Origin: Turritopsis dohrnii
Lineage: Eukaryota > Cnidaria > Hydrozoa > Anthoathecata > Oceaniidae
Direction of reading: 5' to 3'
DNA length: 64,000 bases
NCBI GenBank assembly: GCA_027922465.2
Contig: BQMF02000002.1
Span: 2,604,001 to 2,668,000, forward strand
The notes below the pieces were generated by a model. It saw only the letters and a program-made list of their open reading frames with translations, made no database searches and was not told the DNA's origin. Of the stretch, positions 33,032 through 45,114 are shown in pieces. The position numbers and the translations under genes are program-made. Numbering within the stretch: position 1 is the first letter of the stretch; each line of letters opens with the position of its first letter.

Positions 33032-36000
33032 CATATCAGTGATAATTCTTATACTTATTCTTCTTGTAATATCTTATCGGTTATATCTTATCAGTTCATC
33101 GAATGTAGATCTTTCGAATATGTATTAAGAAAGCTACGTCCGTTTGCCTCGATTGTGTATGAATAAGGCATCATTTTCAGTCGCAAAATCGACGTCATCA
33201 AACATTTTGAGAAGAATATGGTTCTAATGTATTATTTTCAAAATCTGAAAAATCAGTTATTATGACGCAACGTACACAGATGTTGCGTTTTAAACTCGTT
33301 GCAGCTCTCTGTTTGAATGACTTTCAATAAACTTTGAATATGGGGCCTTAAAAGATTAATTTTAAGTGAACCCGCATAACAGTATTTCTGTATTCTGCTG
33401 CAGTCTCGTATTTCATTTTAGAGGAAATGAAATTCTCATATGTACGTACCAAACGCAAAAATTGAAAAAAACGTTCTTATCTGTTTAATCCGTGGCTTAA
33501 AATTGTCTGACATACATAGTCAAAGAACTCAGAATAATCTGAATCTGAATCCATCTGGTTTTTTCCTGGTTCCCATAACGTTATATATAAACGTTATGCA
33601 TAACGTTTTACCGTTTATAAAGTAACGTTATTACAAAAAAGAATATCGTTACATAACTATACGTTTTATCGTTGGTTGCCAAAGTCCCCTGGACGGTCAC
33701 ATAATCTATTGTTTTACTAATTGCATTTTTTATTTCTTATTATTCCAGTGTTTTGAAACAATAAGCACGATGTAATTAAACTACGTGTTAATCGACCATT
33801 AAAAATTTAATTACATTTTTCCAAGACATTTTCCTTATTTTTTCAAGAACCATATTTTCATTTTTCACAAAAACGTACTATCCGAAAGAATTTGAAAATG
33901 GCTTTCCAACGGTGTAAAAATTATTTTGAAATTCGGTATATTCATTTAAAAAAACAGCTTTAAAATTTCCATTTCCAACATTACGAAACACACTGCATAT
34001 TACTTCATTATGCTTAATGATTAATAAAAATCATAACAATAACTCGTTACATGAAAAATCTCAGTTGTCATCAATGTCATCAGCAAGAAAAATTATGTTT
34101 ATCCACAATCGACGAGGATCATTAAAATATTGTCTGGGTAAATTGGCAGAAACTGGTAAAACTTGAGCTTTTTTCGATTTCTGAGCGAATACTAATTTTG
34201 TATTTAAGATGCTTTGTTTCTTAGAAGTTGAAACATTTCTTAGATGTAGAAAAAATCGTTTTATAGCAATACCATTCAAACCATGAGTAAATCGAATAAA
34301 ACTGTTCATTCTCTGCATGCAAGAAGGTAGGCAACCAATGATAAGTTTTGGGTCTACTTGTTTTATGTCGGACGGACAAATCGATACTTAGGGCTATAAA
34401 AAACAGCGCGTTTGTGATACAATATCAAACAAACGTTTTTCGAAAGTATACTTGAATAGAATTTACAAAATTTCCAAAACATGATTTCTACAAGGATGGT
34501 AGTCAAAAAATATTGAAACAAACAGTTATCATGTCGGATGGACAAAATCCTAATACCTTGGTAACAGACCCTTTTCAACGCGGTGTTCTGAAGTGGCGAA
34601 GCATTAACCATTTGATTAATGTTTTTGTTTCTGAGAAAAACATTGATGTCATTAAGTACAATTCGTCTTTACGCCAGCATCATATGTTCATAGACTTTTT
34701 AAGATCAAGCTAGACAATATCCAAAATGTTCACATCATAAATTGAGGTTCCATTTTAGTGATGATGATTTTCAATTTTTGCTATAGTCATCATAACTCAA
34801 GTAGGAAAATATTTTTTTTTTCAAATCGAATAGCAAGGGAAGCCTAACAAATGTGTAATGTTTAACAAAAAATTGAAGCTGTCGTTACAAATTAAGTAAA
34901 GAGTGAAGAAAGGTGTTATAAGATAATTAACCTAAACGCAAATATTATAATTAGCTACATTAACAAACAAAAACAAACATAGGTTTATTAGACGACAAAT
35001 ACATGTAATGACAAAGGAAGCAGAATTTAAAGAGAGAGGAAAAACATAAACGAGAAATCCTGAATTGGCCGTTCCCGAACTCAGGATTGGGGTTAGTGTA
35101 GGGGCTATGTTTAGGGCTACCTCCATAGAGGGCAATTGTCCGGGAGGCAATCCAACCTAGAACTGAATTATCCTTCTTCTTTTGAATTTATTTTACCAAG
35201 GCTTGAATTGCAGTGAACTCACTGATGTGGGCCTCCATCAGATATGTTTACCTCAGATTTTAAGGCAGATAATTTGCACGTGTTAGACTGATAGGTGATT
35301 GTGGTTTTATTTAATTTTTGGCACTCGTTTATCACATCCCATCATACACAATTTCATACAGCTTTCTGTAGCATACATTATCATTCTATAAGTGATCATA
35401 TCACATTAGCATTTCATACTACCATAGCATTTCGTAATACCCTTATATTACAAATCCACCGTCTTACCAAATGAGCTATACACCTAGAATTGAATTATCC
35501 TAGAACCTCCGTTCTCTTAATTCAGTTATCTCCCAAACACCACACTACCATAATACAATGCTGTAATTACTTCCTTTGGAATTACTTTAAAGCTTGGAAT
35601 ACATTCTCCGCTTAAAAGAATCACTTGAAAAGGATCAGTTAGATTTTCACCTGTTTCATTTTAAATGGAAAGCACTTGAAAAAGTTGGACGTGTTTAATT
35701 GTTTTCTAAATTCCTAATGTTCTAAACAAAAGAAAAGGGGATACATAGCTATCGCTATGACATATAGCGATTTTTAATACAAGGGTGATACATAGCGAAT
35801 TTCGCTCACATAACTGTAGGCAAAATTGTCATAAAAAAACGTGTAGTTGGTTACGTTTGTTGGATAAGTGTAGACACCTGTGTTGGATCAGGTTTTTTCA
35901 TCAGTTTTTTTCGTATCCATCAAACTGATCCATTTAAATGGATAATGTATTCCAAGCTTTATTAATGTTCTATGCAGATGTGAGGATATAAAGTGTGTAT

Positions 36001-37500
36001 CAAAAAAGTTTGTAAAAGATTTTCGAACGCATTTTGTTTTGCTAAATAGTTATTAATATTTTGCAATTCTTATATCTGGACGCTTTTTTTGAGTTCTATC
36101 CAAATACATAATTTTTATTCTGCAAATATATTTTTTCCAGGTAAGTTATAGTGAATATACAGTGATATTTAAGAAATTAATGAGGGTAATAAAACCTTAT
36201 ATATTAAAATAAACCTTATATATTTATTTGATCCTGAATAAATATATTTATTTATTTAATAAATAATACTTAGACATGATAAGATACTCCAGTTAAAGAC
36301 TACTATCAACGTGCGTCCTGCTAAAAGACATAAAATAAATTTTTGGAAAAAACAAAAAAACAATTACTATATATATTCATGAGCCTCGGGTCCAGAAAAT
36401 ACCAATATAGCGGTGGAATTGAAGTTGAATTGTGATTGAAGACACCTTTTCCAAATTTCTGTTTCAACACTGTCTGATATGACTTTATTTGTACATCCGA
36501 CATGCGTGTATATGGGGATGTTACGTTGACCACAGTATGATATTGATTGCATCGACTGCAAGAAATATAATAGCTTTGTTGAGTTCATTTACATGATATG
36601 ATACCTTTTGAAATTTGATTAGTTTCTCTCAAATGAAACATACACATTGAGCATTATCTGTTTTGTGTTATTGTGCGTCTGTTTCAAACTAGTGGCAAAA
36701 TCTATCCGTTGTCCAAATTGACGAACATGCAAACTCTTTACACTTTTGATTCTAAGGAAGTCTTTTTCTCAAGTTACCTATCAACTAACTATCTGATATA
36801 TGGACGACAAATATTATTCGTTAACAATGACATTCATCAACATCAACATAGTAAAGAACCAGTACGTATCAAGCATTTGAAAAATGTTATGGAGCTCTTC
36901 TGTATGGAAAGTCATAGCTGTCATAAGTGATCTTCTGAGGCTCTGTAGGGTAGAAATTTCGTTTTGCGCAGTAGTGATTTCATTTGGCGCCGCAATAAAA
37001 ACGTATGGCGATGTAGTTTTTCAGTATTGCAAGGTGGATCTATTAGTAATTTCCTTGACTTGAGCAGTAAACAATTCAATTGTGCACTACTTAAATCGTT
37101 AGGTGGTAGATAAATTATTGCGTGGTGGTTCCTTCATCGTAGAAGAAAATAGGAGCAAAAAGCCCTTCAACGTCCTTGTTTTTACATAAATGAAAGACAA
37201 CAATATTCTAGCTTTTTCGTTTATTTAACTTTCCTTTTACTCTTTTGTAGTTCTAATATCTTGCGTCGTTCTTGTTAAAATTATAGTAGCTGGCATAACT
37301 TTCATTATTCAAACGTTTGAAGGTTAAGAAATTCCCAAGTTTTACTTGATTTTAAGAAAGATTGCACTTAGAATCGGCATTCTTCAAACATGTCTCCCCA
37401 GACATCATTGGGAATTCATTGAGAATTCTTAAGACTACTTTGTAGAAAATAGCTGTGGCAAAAACAAGCAAACTTAAAATAATGCATTGAAGAAGGAAAA
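33032..37500. other. Long gene-poor interval
   Basis: At 33065-33095 a CTTATCGGTTATATCTTATC sequence may be a relic of the CTTATCGG group. ATAACGTTAT palindromes cluster at 33575-33645. Minus frames at 34061-34318 and 34363-34611 and a plus frame at 34513-34693 are not recognised. A near-duplicate (CCTAGAA(C/T)TGAATTATCCT) occurs at 35156-35174 and 35483-35502. Confidence 0.4.
35436..35484 (-). other. tRNA-Thr-like 5' half (SINE head candidate)
   Basis: On the minus strand GTATAGCTCATTTGGTAAGA contains a good A-box (TAGCTCATTTGG), followed by CGGTGGATTTGTAATATAAGG, an anticodon-arm-like segment with TGT in the loop. No B-box or T-arm follows at the right spacing. This is a tRNA-derived repeat head or a broken tRNA rather than a gene. 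Confidence 0.4.
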
Positions 37501-37546
37501 GCTTATTTCATTTTTTATAAATAAATAAATCTGGCGTTTATATGTA

Positions 37547-39295
37547 TTATATGTAATAGGATCTTTTATGGACGTTCCACTTTCGTCCTGTTTGGCTCCC
37601 AACGCCGCCATGATGCATTCGTTTTGCTTGAAAACGAAAGTTACCACTTACAAAAAAGCTGACAAAATTGCTGTAATGAAACCTCCATAAAATTTTCTCG
37701 GATGGCTTATTCAACTTTCTCTTTTTGATGTTGGGTCGATCCTTTTTCGTTTTTTTGACTGGATTTGTTTTTTTTTGCTTGTCGAATGATAATTTGAGAG
37801 CCTCTTTGTACGGTGAGCTTGTAATAATTTGCGACTCTTCAGAACGCTTTGTCTTGGCTTTTTCAACAATTTCTGGGACTTTCATGATGTCATTAAATGA
37901 CACAGAACTATTTGGTGTTGACGTTAGCTGGGTGTTAGCATTTTGTGTTGCGGTGTCAACTGTAAGTGTGGGTGACAGTGGTGATCCTGTGTCTAAGCCA
38001 GTTGCTGTTGCAGAAGTTGTAGCTATTTGACTAACTGAAGTAGAATCATGAACAGCTACTGGACCTTCTCGTGGATCAGATAAGAACTCTGTTTCAGGAA
38101 GTATATCCCGGTTAAATGGTGCAATGCCGGTACACCTGAAACCTGATATCGCATTCTCCATAGTTGCTGCCTTCAGGTATGCAGTGGCAAATAATTCCCC
38201 AATTTTGTCAATGGTAATTCTACGTGCTGGATGCTGCCTGAGCCATGATGAACATGCAGCATTATAAGCTGATTTTAATGGTTTAAAAAATGTTCTATCT
38301 AGTGGCTGCAACTTGTGTGATGTGTGTGGTGGTAACGAAACAATCACAATACCATTTTCGCGTGCATACTCCACTAATTCTAAATTCTTTGTGTGAGTCT
38401 TATGTCCATCTAAAATGAGCAGCACTGGTGATGCTACACTACACTTTGTGTTATCTTTAAAATGTCTTATGTAGTCCATAAAAAGTTCAGTCTCGATCCA
38501 ACCGCTATCTGAACACCGCCCTAGAGTACCATATGGGGCATGATCGATCAACTCGGCTTTCATTCGCTTTCTCTTAAAAATCATCATCGGTGGTACGTAA
38601 TTACCTGAGGCACTACATGTAACAACAATGGTGGTTGTAACACCTCGTTCACCACTTGTAGCAGATGCAACCACACGTTTGCCAGTAGGTGCGATAACCT
38701 TAATCGGTTTATGGACACAGGTTAGTCCTGATTCATCGCAATTATAAATTTGATTTGGAGTAAAGTTGTACTTTTTCAACACAGTTTCTAAATTATCAAA
38801 ATATCTGACCACTGAGGTTTTATTCAACCCAAAAACTCTGTTCAATGAAACAGCCTCTGGTTTACGCAGTGATAAATTTGGTTGTCTCTTTAAAATACCT
38901 TGAACAAAATCCCGGCCAGCCATTTTATTATCTTTGTTGAATGGATGGTTGATTCCATTCCTCTCCGCAAATTCGTACACTACTCTGCGGACATCTTGAA
39001 TTGATAGCCCATAGAATGATTCGTCCATTTTTAATATGTAAGACACTAATTCATTCTCTTGTTCTGGGGACAAAACACTGCGGTAACGACCCAATACATT
39101 CTGTTCTTTTTTATCATCAGGCAAACTCTTTAATTGACCAGTAACTCGGCGCTGAAGTGTGTCTTTTGGAACACTATAAGTAATGGCTGCTTTACGAATT
39201 GACATTTCTTTCTTCTCAACAGCTTCTAATGCCAATTTCATATTGTTTTCCGACCAACTGGCTCTATTCGTCTTTCAAATATAATTCCTCACCAT
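37547..39295 (-). pseudogene. Tigger/pogo-type transposase, nearly intact
   Basis: From the ATG at 39241 an uninterrupted 564-residue frame encodes a pogo/Tigger (DDE_1) transposase. It has an N-terminal Psq/CENP-B helix-turn-helix (SIRKAAITYSVPKDTLQRRV, residues 14-33), and catalytic acids in IYNCDESGL (D169), LLILDGHKTH (D278) and HKLQPLDRTF (D315). A Lys/Arg-rich region follows near residues 478-520. An upstream ATG at 39295 continues the family's N-terminus (MVRNYI-stop-KTNRASWSENN). The codon at 39275-39277 is TGA where an Arg CGA is expected, so the original start is cut off by one nonsense change. The last about 40 residues look unlike the family and may be intron read-through. Terminal repeats were not found. 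Confidence 0.88.
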
Positions 39296-40276
39296 TCTAT
39301 AACAATAATAACAACAAACTTAGTTCTGTTGTTTTCACTATAAATCCAAACTTAAGTTAAAAGTTAAACTTAATACAATATTCCACTGAAAAAGAGTTTG
39401 AATGTTTCTGTAAGGAAGATGATAATACATGTCTCGTTTTGCCCCACTTTAGGTACACTTTATTTGACCCCAAAAATAAAAGAAGTACAAGTGAAAACAT
39501 AAATAAAGTTCACAAAACCATGAAGAAGGGATGCTATACTAATCTTTTAAAACACAACATTGAGTGCAAAGAAACAGAATTTGTAAACAAATAATATTTT
39601 CAGAATACATAAAATAATAACAAACCTGAAAATTCACAAATAAAATCGGTGGTCGTAACTTCGCTAAATTTTTCTTCTGTTTGATAACCACTTCTTGCTA
39701 ATATTAATAATGAAAAAAGGCGCCAAGATGGTGTATTTTAAGACTCAGCAATTAAAATGGCCGTAGAAACTGCCGAACGTCTGATATCAAAGTATATATT
39801 TTTCTGTCGCGTATTGCCCCGCTGTCTCGTTTTGCCCCACATTACTACTGCAATGCGTACTGAATACGAGGGAAAGAGCAAGTTTCTTTCCAAAGATGAT
39901 ACCGATGCTCCCGAAGAAACTGTGACCTTTATACTGCTACCAATTTTTGCGTCTGTGGAGTAAAGTGTCCGTATTTCTCCTCCTCTTACTACTGGAAGTT
40001 AAATCGCTTCCAAATTCTATATTCTGGCCAAATTTGGACCAAAATTAGAACGTTCACCAGTTTTCGTAAAACTGTGCACAAAGCACATTCAAATTTCGAA
40101 AGGTATTTATCACAAAAAATATTCCATTATTTAACGGGTATTAAAGGCAAAAGATCAATTAAAAATAAAAGTAAATTCTATGAGAATCCTTTTCCAACAA
40201 TACATTGAATTTAAGATATTTGTTGCAAAAAAACGATCATCCAAACTTTGGGTGGCAGTGTCACAGAATTTGTATT
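39296..40276. other. Upstream of transposase; dispersed repeat
   Basis: GTCTCGTTTTGCCCCAC occurs at 39430-39446 and again at 39823-39839, possibly subterminal transposon repeats. Positions 40020-40100 contain one unit of the 128-bp repeat (GGCCAAATTTGGACCAAAAT, AAGCACATTCAAATTTCGAAAG). Confidence 0.45.
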
Positions 40277-40418
40277 AAGGCCGATTTCCATGCGTATAAT
40301 TTCTGCGGGCGGGCGCTCGAGATTCGCTTATCGAAAAAATTTCGTATGATTTGCAGTCGCACAAACTCCGAGAAGCGGACAATCAATGAGCGGGAAAAAT
40401 ATAAAAACATAAACAAAT

Positions 40419-40571
40419 ATGGCGTCGATGAGTAATCTTCTCCATTATAAAAAAGTCATCATTTTGATGATTATGATTATGATTAGAAAAAATTCTACCA
40501 ACTTCGCTAAAGATGTTCGAGATTTATTTCGTGACATACATTTCTTACACATAATATGTATATATATATAA
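40419..40571 (+). pseudogene. Possible Harbinger transposase N-terminal relic
   Basis: ATG at 40419 opens MASMSNLLHYKKVIILMIMI and on to RKNSTNFAKDVRDLFRDI before a stop near 40570. Harbinger nuclease ORFs often start with a Leu/Ile-rich helix followed by basic residues, but no catalytic region is present. Inference only. Confidence 0.25.
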
Positions 40572-40803
40572 TATTAAAATATAAAACAAAATAATCAACA
40601 GAAATTATTCAGTGTCAAATAAGAGCAAAGTGGGAGGGAAGTGGGGTTTGACATACTCAAGTTGATATTAAAAATACTGAAAACATAAGCATATTGAATA
40701 AAATCTTTGAAAAATGGACAGTTGTAATTTCAGCATCACATAAAACTTTATGTTCATATGAGATGGGATTCTGTGGTTACTACAAACCTCACTTGAAAAT
40801 ATG

Positions 40804-42169
40804 TCAATTTCCAAATTTGATATCAAATAAAACTTGGTTTATTTTAGCCCTAGCCAGCATATTTTGTTCACTTGATAAACCTTTCATCACTTCAATCAAA
40901 CTTTTACAAAAGTGTGTATCAGAATCCTCAGGTTCCAAGTTTTCTTTTTCAGAAAAAATCTTTTTATTAACATTGGAAAGTTCGTTCAGTAGTTGTTTGT
41001 CAACTTCACTCATGTCATTTGCTTTCTTTCTTTTCCTGGATTCAAATGGGTCACAAGGAGATCGAAGTTTCTTGGAAGATGCAGCATCTAAAATACTTTT
41101 ATCAAACTCAATGCTTTCATCATCAACCTCGTCAACATATCCCCCAACAATTGACTCTTCAAGTTCCACATGCATGACCTCAGGAATGTTACTCGTAACA
41201 TGCTCCCTCATAGCAGAATCACCAGTATCATTTAAAAATGAGAGTTCCTCAAAGAAATTGCATGTTGGTAATCTTGAGGCTTTTGATCCACTCTTCATTT
41301 TTGCGTCCCTTCTTGATTTACATCTTGCAAAAGCATCTCGAAGATTTTTCCAATCGCGTTTGAGTTCTGGAACTAAAACCAAAAGAAACAGTAATAACTA
41401 GTCATTTTCACTAAATCAAGTGTTGTAATTGATTTCGTTTGTTGTAGTTTTTCAGTAGCTAATATGTATTTATAAGTATGTATACATGGGCAAATATAAT
41501 TTTTATATCACCAAGCTTCTTCTACATCACATCATCAGTACAAAAACTTTTCATTGCAACACATCATTATGAAAAGGTTTTTTGGTGTATATATATTATA
41601 AATAAAAAGACCTGAAATTATTTATCCATAAAGATAATAATAAGTCGAATTTCTTTTGTTTATTTGATTAGAAAAGAAAAAAATCTCAAATTTGGTCATG
41701 GTGGAAATGCATAACAACAATTCACATTATAATATAAATTCTGTATATATTTGAGATATTTACTTGAACAACGCTTGATCTTTTGTTTACACTCTTCGCT
41801 CATGCTTGTATAATCTACTTAAAGATTGTAATTTACTTGATAGCTACATACAAAAATTCAAAAGGCATCTATATCTATATCTATGTCTGCATGTATATAT
41901 GAAATTCATTAAAATAAACATTAAAAAATAGAAAACCTACTTTGATCTTTGGTGCCCATAGCTTCAGCTATAAAATTCCAGGCAACCTTCTTTTTAAATA
42001 TGTCCTTGTAATGAGGCGATTTCATATTCCAGATACTGGGTTGCTTTCTCACAAGTTCTATAAGAAGTTCCTTATCCACCAATTCACAGGACTTCTCACG
42101 AACAGCTCTTGGTACTTCAGTGTTTTCATTTTCATTTGAAGTCAGTGGTTCTACTTGTTCAGACGCCAT
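40804..42169 (-). CDS. MADF-BESS domain protein (two exons)
   Basis: Exon 1 (42169-41941) ends in a GTAGGT donor and exon 2 (41372-40804) follows a TTTGGTTTTAG acceptor. Joining them keeps phase and gives 265 residues. An N-terminal MADF domain spans roughly residues 34-120, with LLIELVRKQPSIWNMKSPHY, then KKVAWNFIAEAMGT and, across the junction, ELKRDWKNLRDAFARC. The C-terminus has a BESS motif (DSDTHFCKSLIEVMKGL). Adf-1-type MADF-BESS proteins bind DNA through MADF and self-associate through BESS. Between them lie an acidic stretch and an RKRKK signal-like cluster. The gene sits inside inverted repeats of a Harbinger-like element, so it may be a transposon-encoded factor rather than a host regulator. 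No disabling mutation is seen. Confidence 0.8.
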
Positions 42170-42374
42170 TTTGTTTTAAAATCTTTAAATTTGATTGGCT
42201 ATTCGCACTGAGCGCACAAAAAAAGTTTGAAAATTTTAACTTTCACGAGCGTTGCTTTTTTCGCTCAAGTTCGCTGGGAATTTAAAAATAATCTCCTGAA
42301 GCGCATGCGCATGATGTCATACAAGCGTAATTTGTGCGCCCGCCCGCTGGAAACACACACATGGAAATCGGGCT

Positions 42375-44656
42375 TAGCTAAGTAAATAGTGACGCAGTTA
42401 AGAATTTAATAAACGTACGAAGATTTTCCACATGCAATTTTAGGGCTTCAAACAAGGCTAAACGTACGTGCTCCGTTTAACATCGATTCAACACGTTGAC
42501 CTTTCGTGGTTCTCACATGTTCATAAAGATATCCGGAAAACATAAACAGTAAAATCAAAGACGAAGAGGTCAAAGTGTCATGGCACTCTTGACGATGGAG
42601 GTTTTATTTCAACTGATGTAATTATGTTTTCCTTATGGAATCAAAGTTGTTTCGGATACTTTATTTGTAAAATGAAGCTTGTTTACCCCCGTGTCAGTTA
42701 CTAAAGAGATATAATCTAAGTATAACAAAGGAGAAGGTAAATTGAGTAAACACTCCGTCAGAATGTGTCAAAAAATAAACAACGGATCTTATGGTTAGAT
42801 TATTTTCTTACGCATATGCAGATTTCATATTTCTACATGTGATGTACTACGGATGCAAAATAGCTGCTTGCGTTTAGAAATAAGTTGTTGATTTGCCACA
42901 ACGTTTATGAAGTGTTAACAGTATGGTTGATCTATCTATATTTAAGACTGCTAAAATATACATGAGAAGTCAATTATTTGTTTGATGGATTTGTGTTTAC
43001 AGTACTGTTATTCGAATCACTTTGACAAAAGTGCGCATGAATACCTAAATATCCCAAGACGGATATGGAACTCTGGCATCATGGATGAAGATGAAATAGA
43101 AGTAGAGTCGAAGTGAAAGAAGTGTTGAATGACATTAACGAAATCTTAAGATTGAAAAGGAATTTGAACATACTGTTCCACTGTATTGTCTAACCCCTAG
43201 ATCAACTTTTGGAGAATTTAGAAAGATTTTAGATGGAGAGACACACTCGTAATCAGTAAAAACATATTATATTTTCTCTGGCAAATTGTAAACATATTAT
43301 ATTATCTCTGGTAAATTGCTTCATTCATTGCGGTTTTGTGGGTTATTTGCAGTTAAATAAATATTTCTTTCGTAGGGATTTTAAAGCAGGATTCTTCATT
43401 TAAAATGTCTGGATCCTTTATCCAAATTCAAATCTTGGGAAAGTCTGTTTGACAAAATTGCTATATTAAATCATTACTGACTTCACTTAGAAGGTTGAAG
43501 TAAATAAATAAGTAAATAAGCAGAGACTCCCACTATTATGCTGATTCAGCTGTCACTGACCATAGATTTTTTTATTTGGGTACGATTTTATTCCTGTTTG
43601 TTAGGCGAGTCATCTTTTTTGAAATACCAGTATTCCTTTATTTAAGTTAAAGTCAGTTTAAATGCCATGAAAGGTCAGTGTAATTTGATAAACAATTTTA
43701 AATTGACTTTAAATTGAAGGATTTGCATAAAGACTTTCTGTTAATGACATTCAATATTTTGATATTTGATACGCCCTGATTTCAAAAAAAAGAAAACTTG
43801 ATCTCTGTCACAGATATACATAAGGAAAACAATTGAACAGCGTCTTTTGTCTTTGATATAAAATTTCATTATACAGCACTTCTTTGTTGTATTTTGCTAA
43901 AGTTTCCTAATTCTGAATAAAACAAAAATTTAGTTGTGAAATAGTTTCTATTTAAAATTTGTTAAACTTTTGAAATTTGAAGATGTACGAATCTCTTAAT
44001 CAAAATCTAAACATCACGTAAGCGGAACAGTTCTTTTTGTTGAAAAACCATTTGTAAACCATTCGTAAATTTGTTTTTGATAGTAAAGAAAACATAAAAA
44101 TAGGTCAGCGAGATTTACATGATGACGTAATGAAATTACTTAAAACTTATTTGACAGATGTAGTCTAACAGTTATACAACAGTTACTGAATTTTTTATTT
44201 TATAGAGACTTCTTCGATTGGCATTGACCGTAGTTTATGACGTCATTTATCATGCGACTTTCAGGACCTAACAAAATTTTACACTCAAAAAAATCAAGAA
44301 GTAATGGTATCGTCTAAATTGATAATTATCCGGTTACCCAGTTCGCCAATTTGCTCTTAAAAAATCCGTGAATATAAGATTATGAGCTTTTAATTCGATG
44401 AAAGATCTATTGAGTGCAAACACAACTTACAACGCTATCTTCAATTTTTTAAAAGAACAAAAGTTGTGGTAAAAATCCATCACAAAGAACGCTCTACAAT
44501 TTACAACTTTAGTCTATTCACCAGAAAGAAGAAAATCCAGTAATTCCAGGAATTCAATATTCAAGTTGAGACAAAAGCAGTATAAAAGAAACCTAGAGAA
44601 ATTAAGAAGAAGATATATTAAATCAACGATCATATTGTTTACAGAATGTTTACAGA
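42375..44656. other. Intergenic interval upstream of monooxygenase gene A
   Basis: No gene or bounded repeat recognised in about 2.3 kb. Confidence 0.5.
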
Positions 44657-45114
44657 ATGAGAATAAAGTGCGATATGGATCAGATGCTCTTGGTATGGTT
44701 GTTCTTGGTCACAGCATGCTGTGGAATGAGCTTCAGTTATCATATGTTTCTTGATCCTGGTAAAAAATATGAGATGTGGTGGAAATTTAACGATGAGGAA
44801 ATCACTGTGAAACTCCAGGTAGATACATAACAGTGGTTAACCAAAGAATAAGGATAGTATGTAATGTAACAAATATTTGTTGATAAATATGTATTTTAGG
44901 TTCAAACCAGTGGTTGGTTGGGTTGGGGTTTATCTCCAAATGGAAACATGATTGGAAGTGACATTATGTTAGCTTGGTTTGAATCTGATGGAAAAGGAAG
45001 GATTCAAGACACGCATGCTGAAGGCAAATACCGACCTGTTGCTGATAAACAACAGGATTTTCATTTAATTGAAATGAAGAAAGAAAACTATAAAATAACT
45101 GTTGTCTTTAAAAG
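44657..45114 (+). CDS. DBH/MOXD1-like monooxygenase A, exons 1-2 (signal peptide and DOMON)
   Basis: Exon 1 (44657-44818) encodes a signal peptide (core LLVWLFLVTACCG) and the start of the DOMON domain (YHMFLDPGKKYEMWWKF). Exon 2 (44900-45114) follows an 81-bp GT-AG intron and carries SGWLGWGLSPNG, GSDIMLAWF and DKQQDFHLIEM, the heme/sugar-binding DOMON fold typical of dopamine beta-hydroxylase and MOXD1. It ends in phase 2 (AAAAG|GT), which fits exon 3 at 57362 exactly as in gene B. The 12.2 kb between them would be intron 2. The joined protein would be 621 codons, the usual family length, but exon 5 has a stop. These exons could alternatively be a detached duplicate. Confidence 0.82.

Larger units (their letters stand above)
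40277..42374. mobile_element. PIF/Harbinger-like element carrying a MADF-BESS gene
   Basis: Imperfect terminal inverted repeats: left AGGCCGATTTCCATG then GCGGGCGGGCGC (40278-40316); right, read inverted, AGCCCGATTTCCATG then GCGGGCGGGCGC (about 42334-42374). The flanks are TTA on the left and TAG on the right, close to the TWA target of Harbinger. Inside lie the MADF-BESS gene (minus) and, near the left end, a 50-codon plus frame that may be the start of the missing transposase. PIF/Harbinger elements are known to encode a second, Myb/MADF-like DNA-binding protein, which fits. Confidence 0.62.

Noticed and set aside
36940..36970. Right-hand terminus of the pogo element matching TCTCGTTTTGCCCC near 39430
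   Set aside because: The sequence ATTTCGTTTTGCGCAG is in the same orientation and only partly similar, so it is not an inverted repeat.
37725..38030. 101-codon plus frame opposite the pogo transposase
   Set aside because: Shadow of the conserved minus-strand transposase.
40694..41401. 235-codon plus frame
   Set aside because: It is antisense to the MADF-BESS second exon, whose domains and splice phase support the minus strand.
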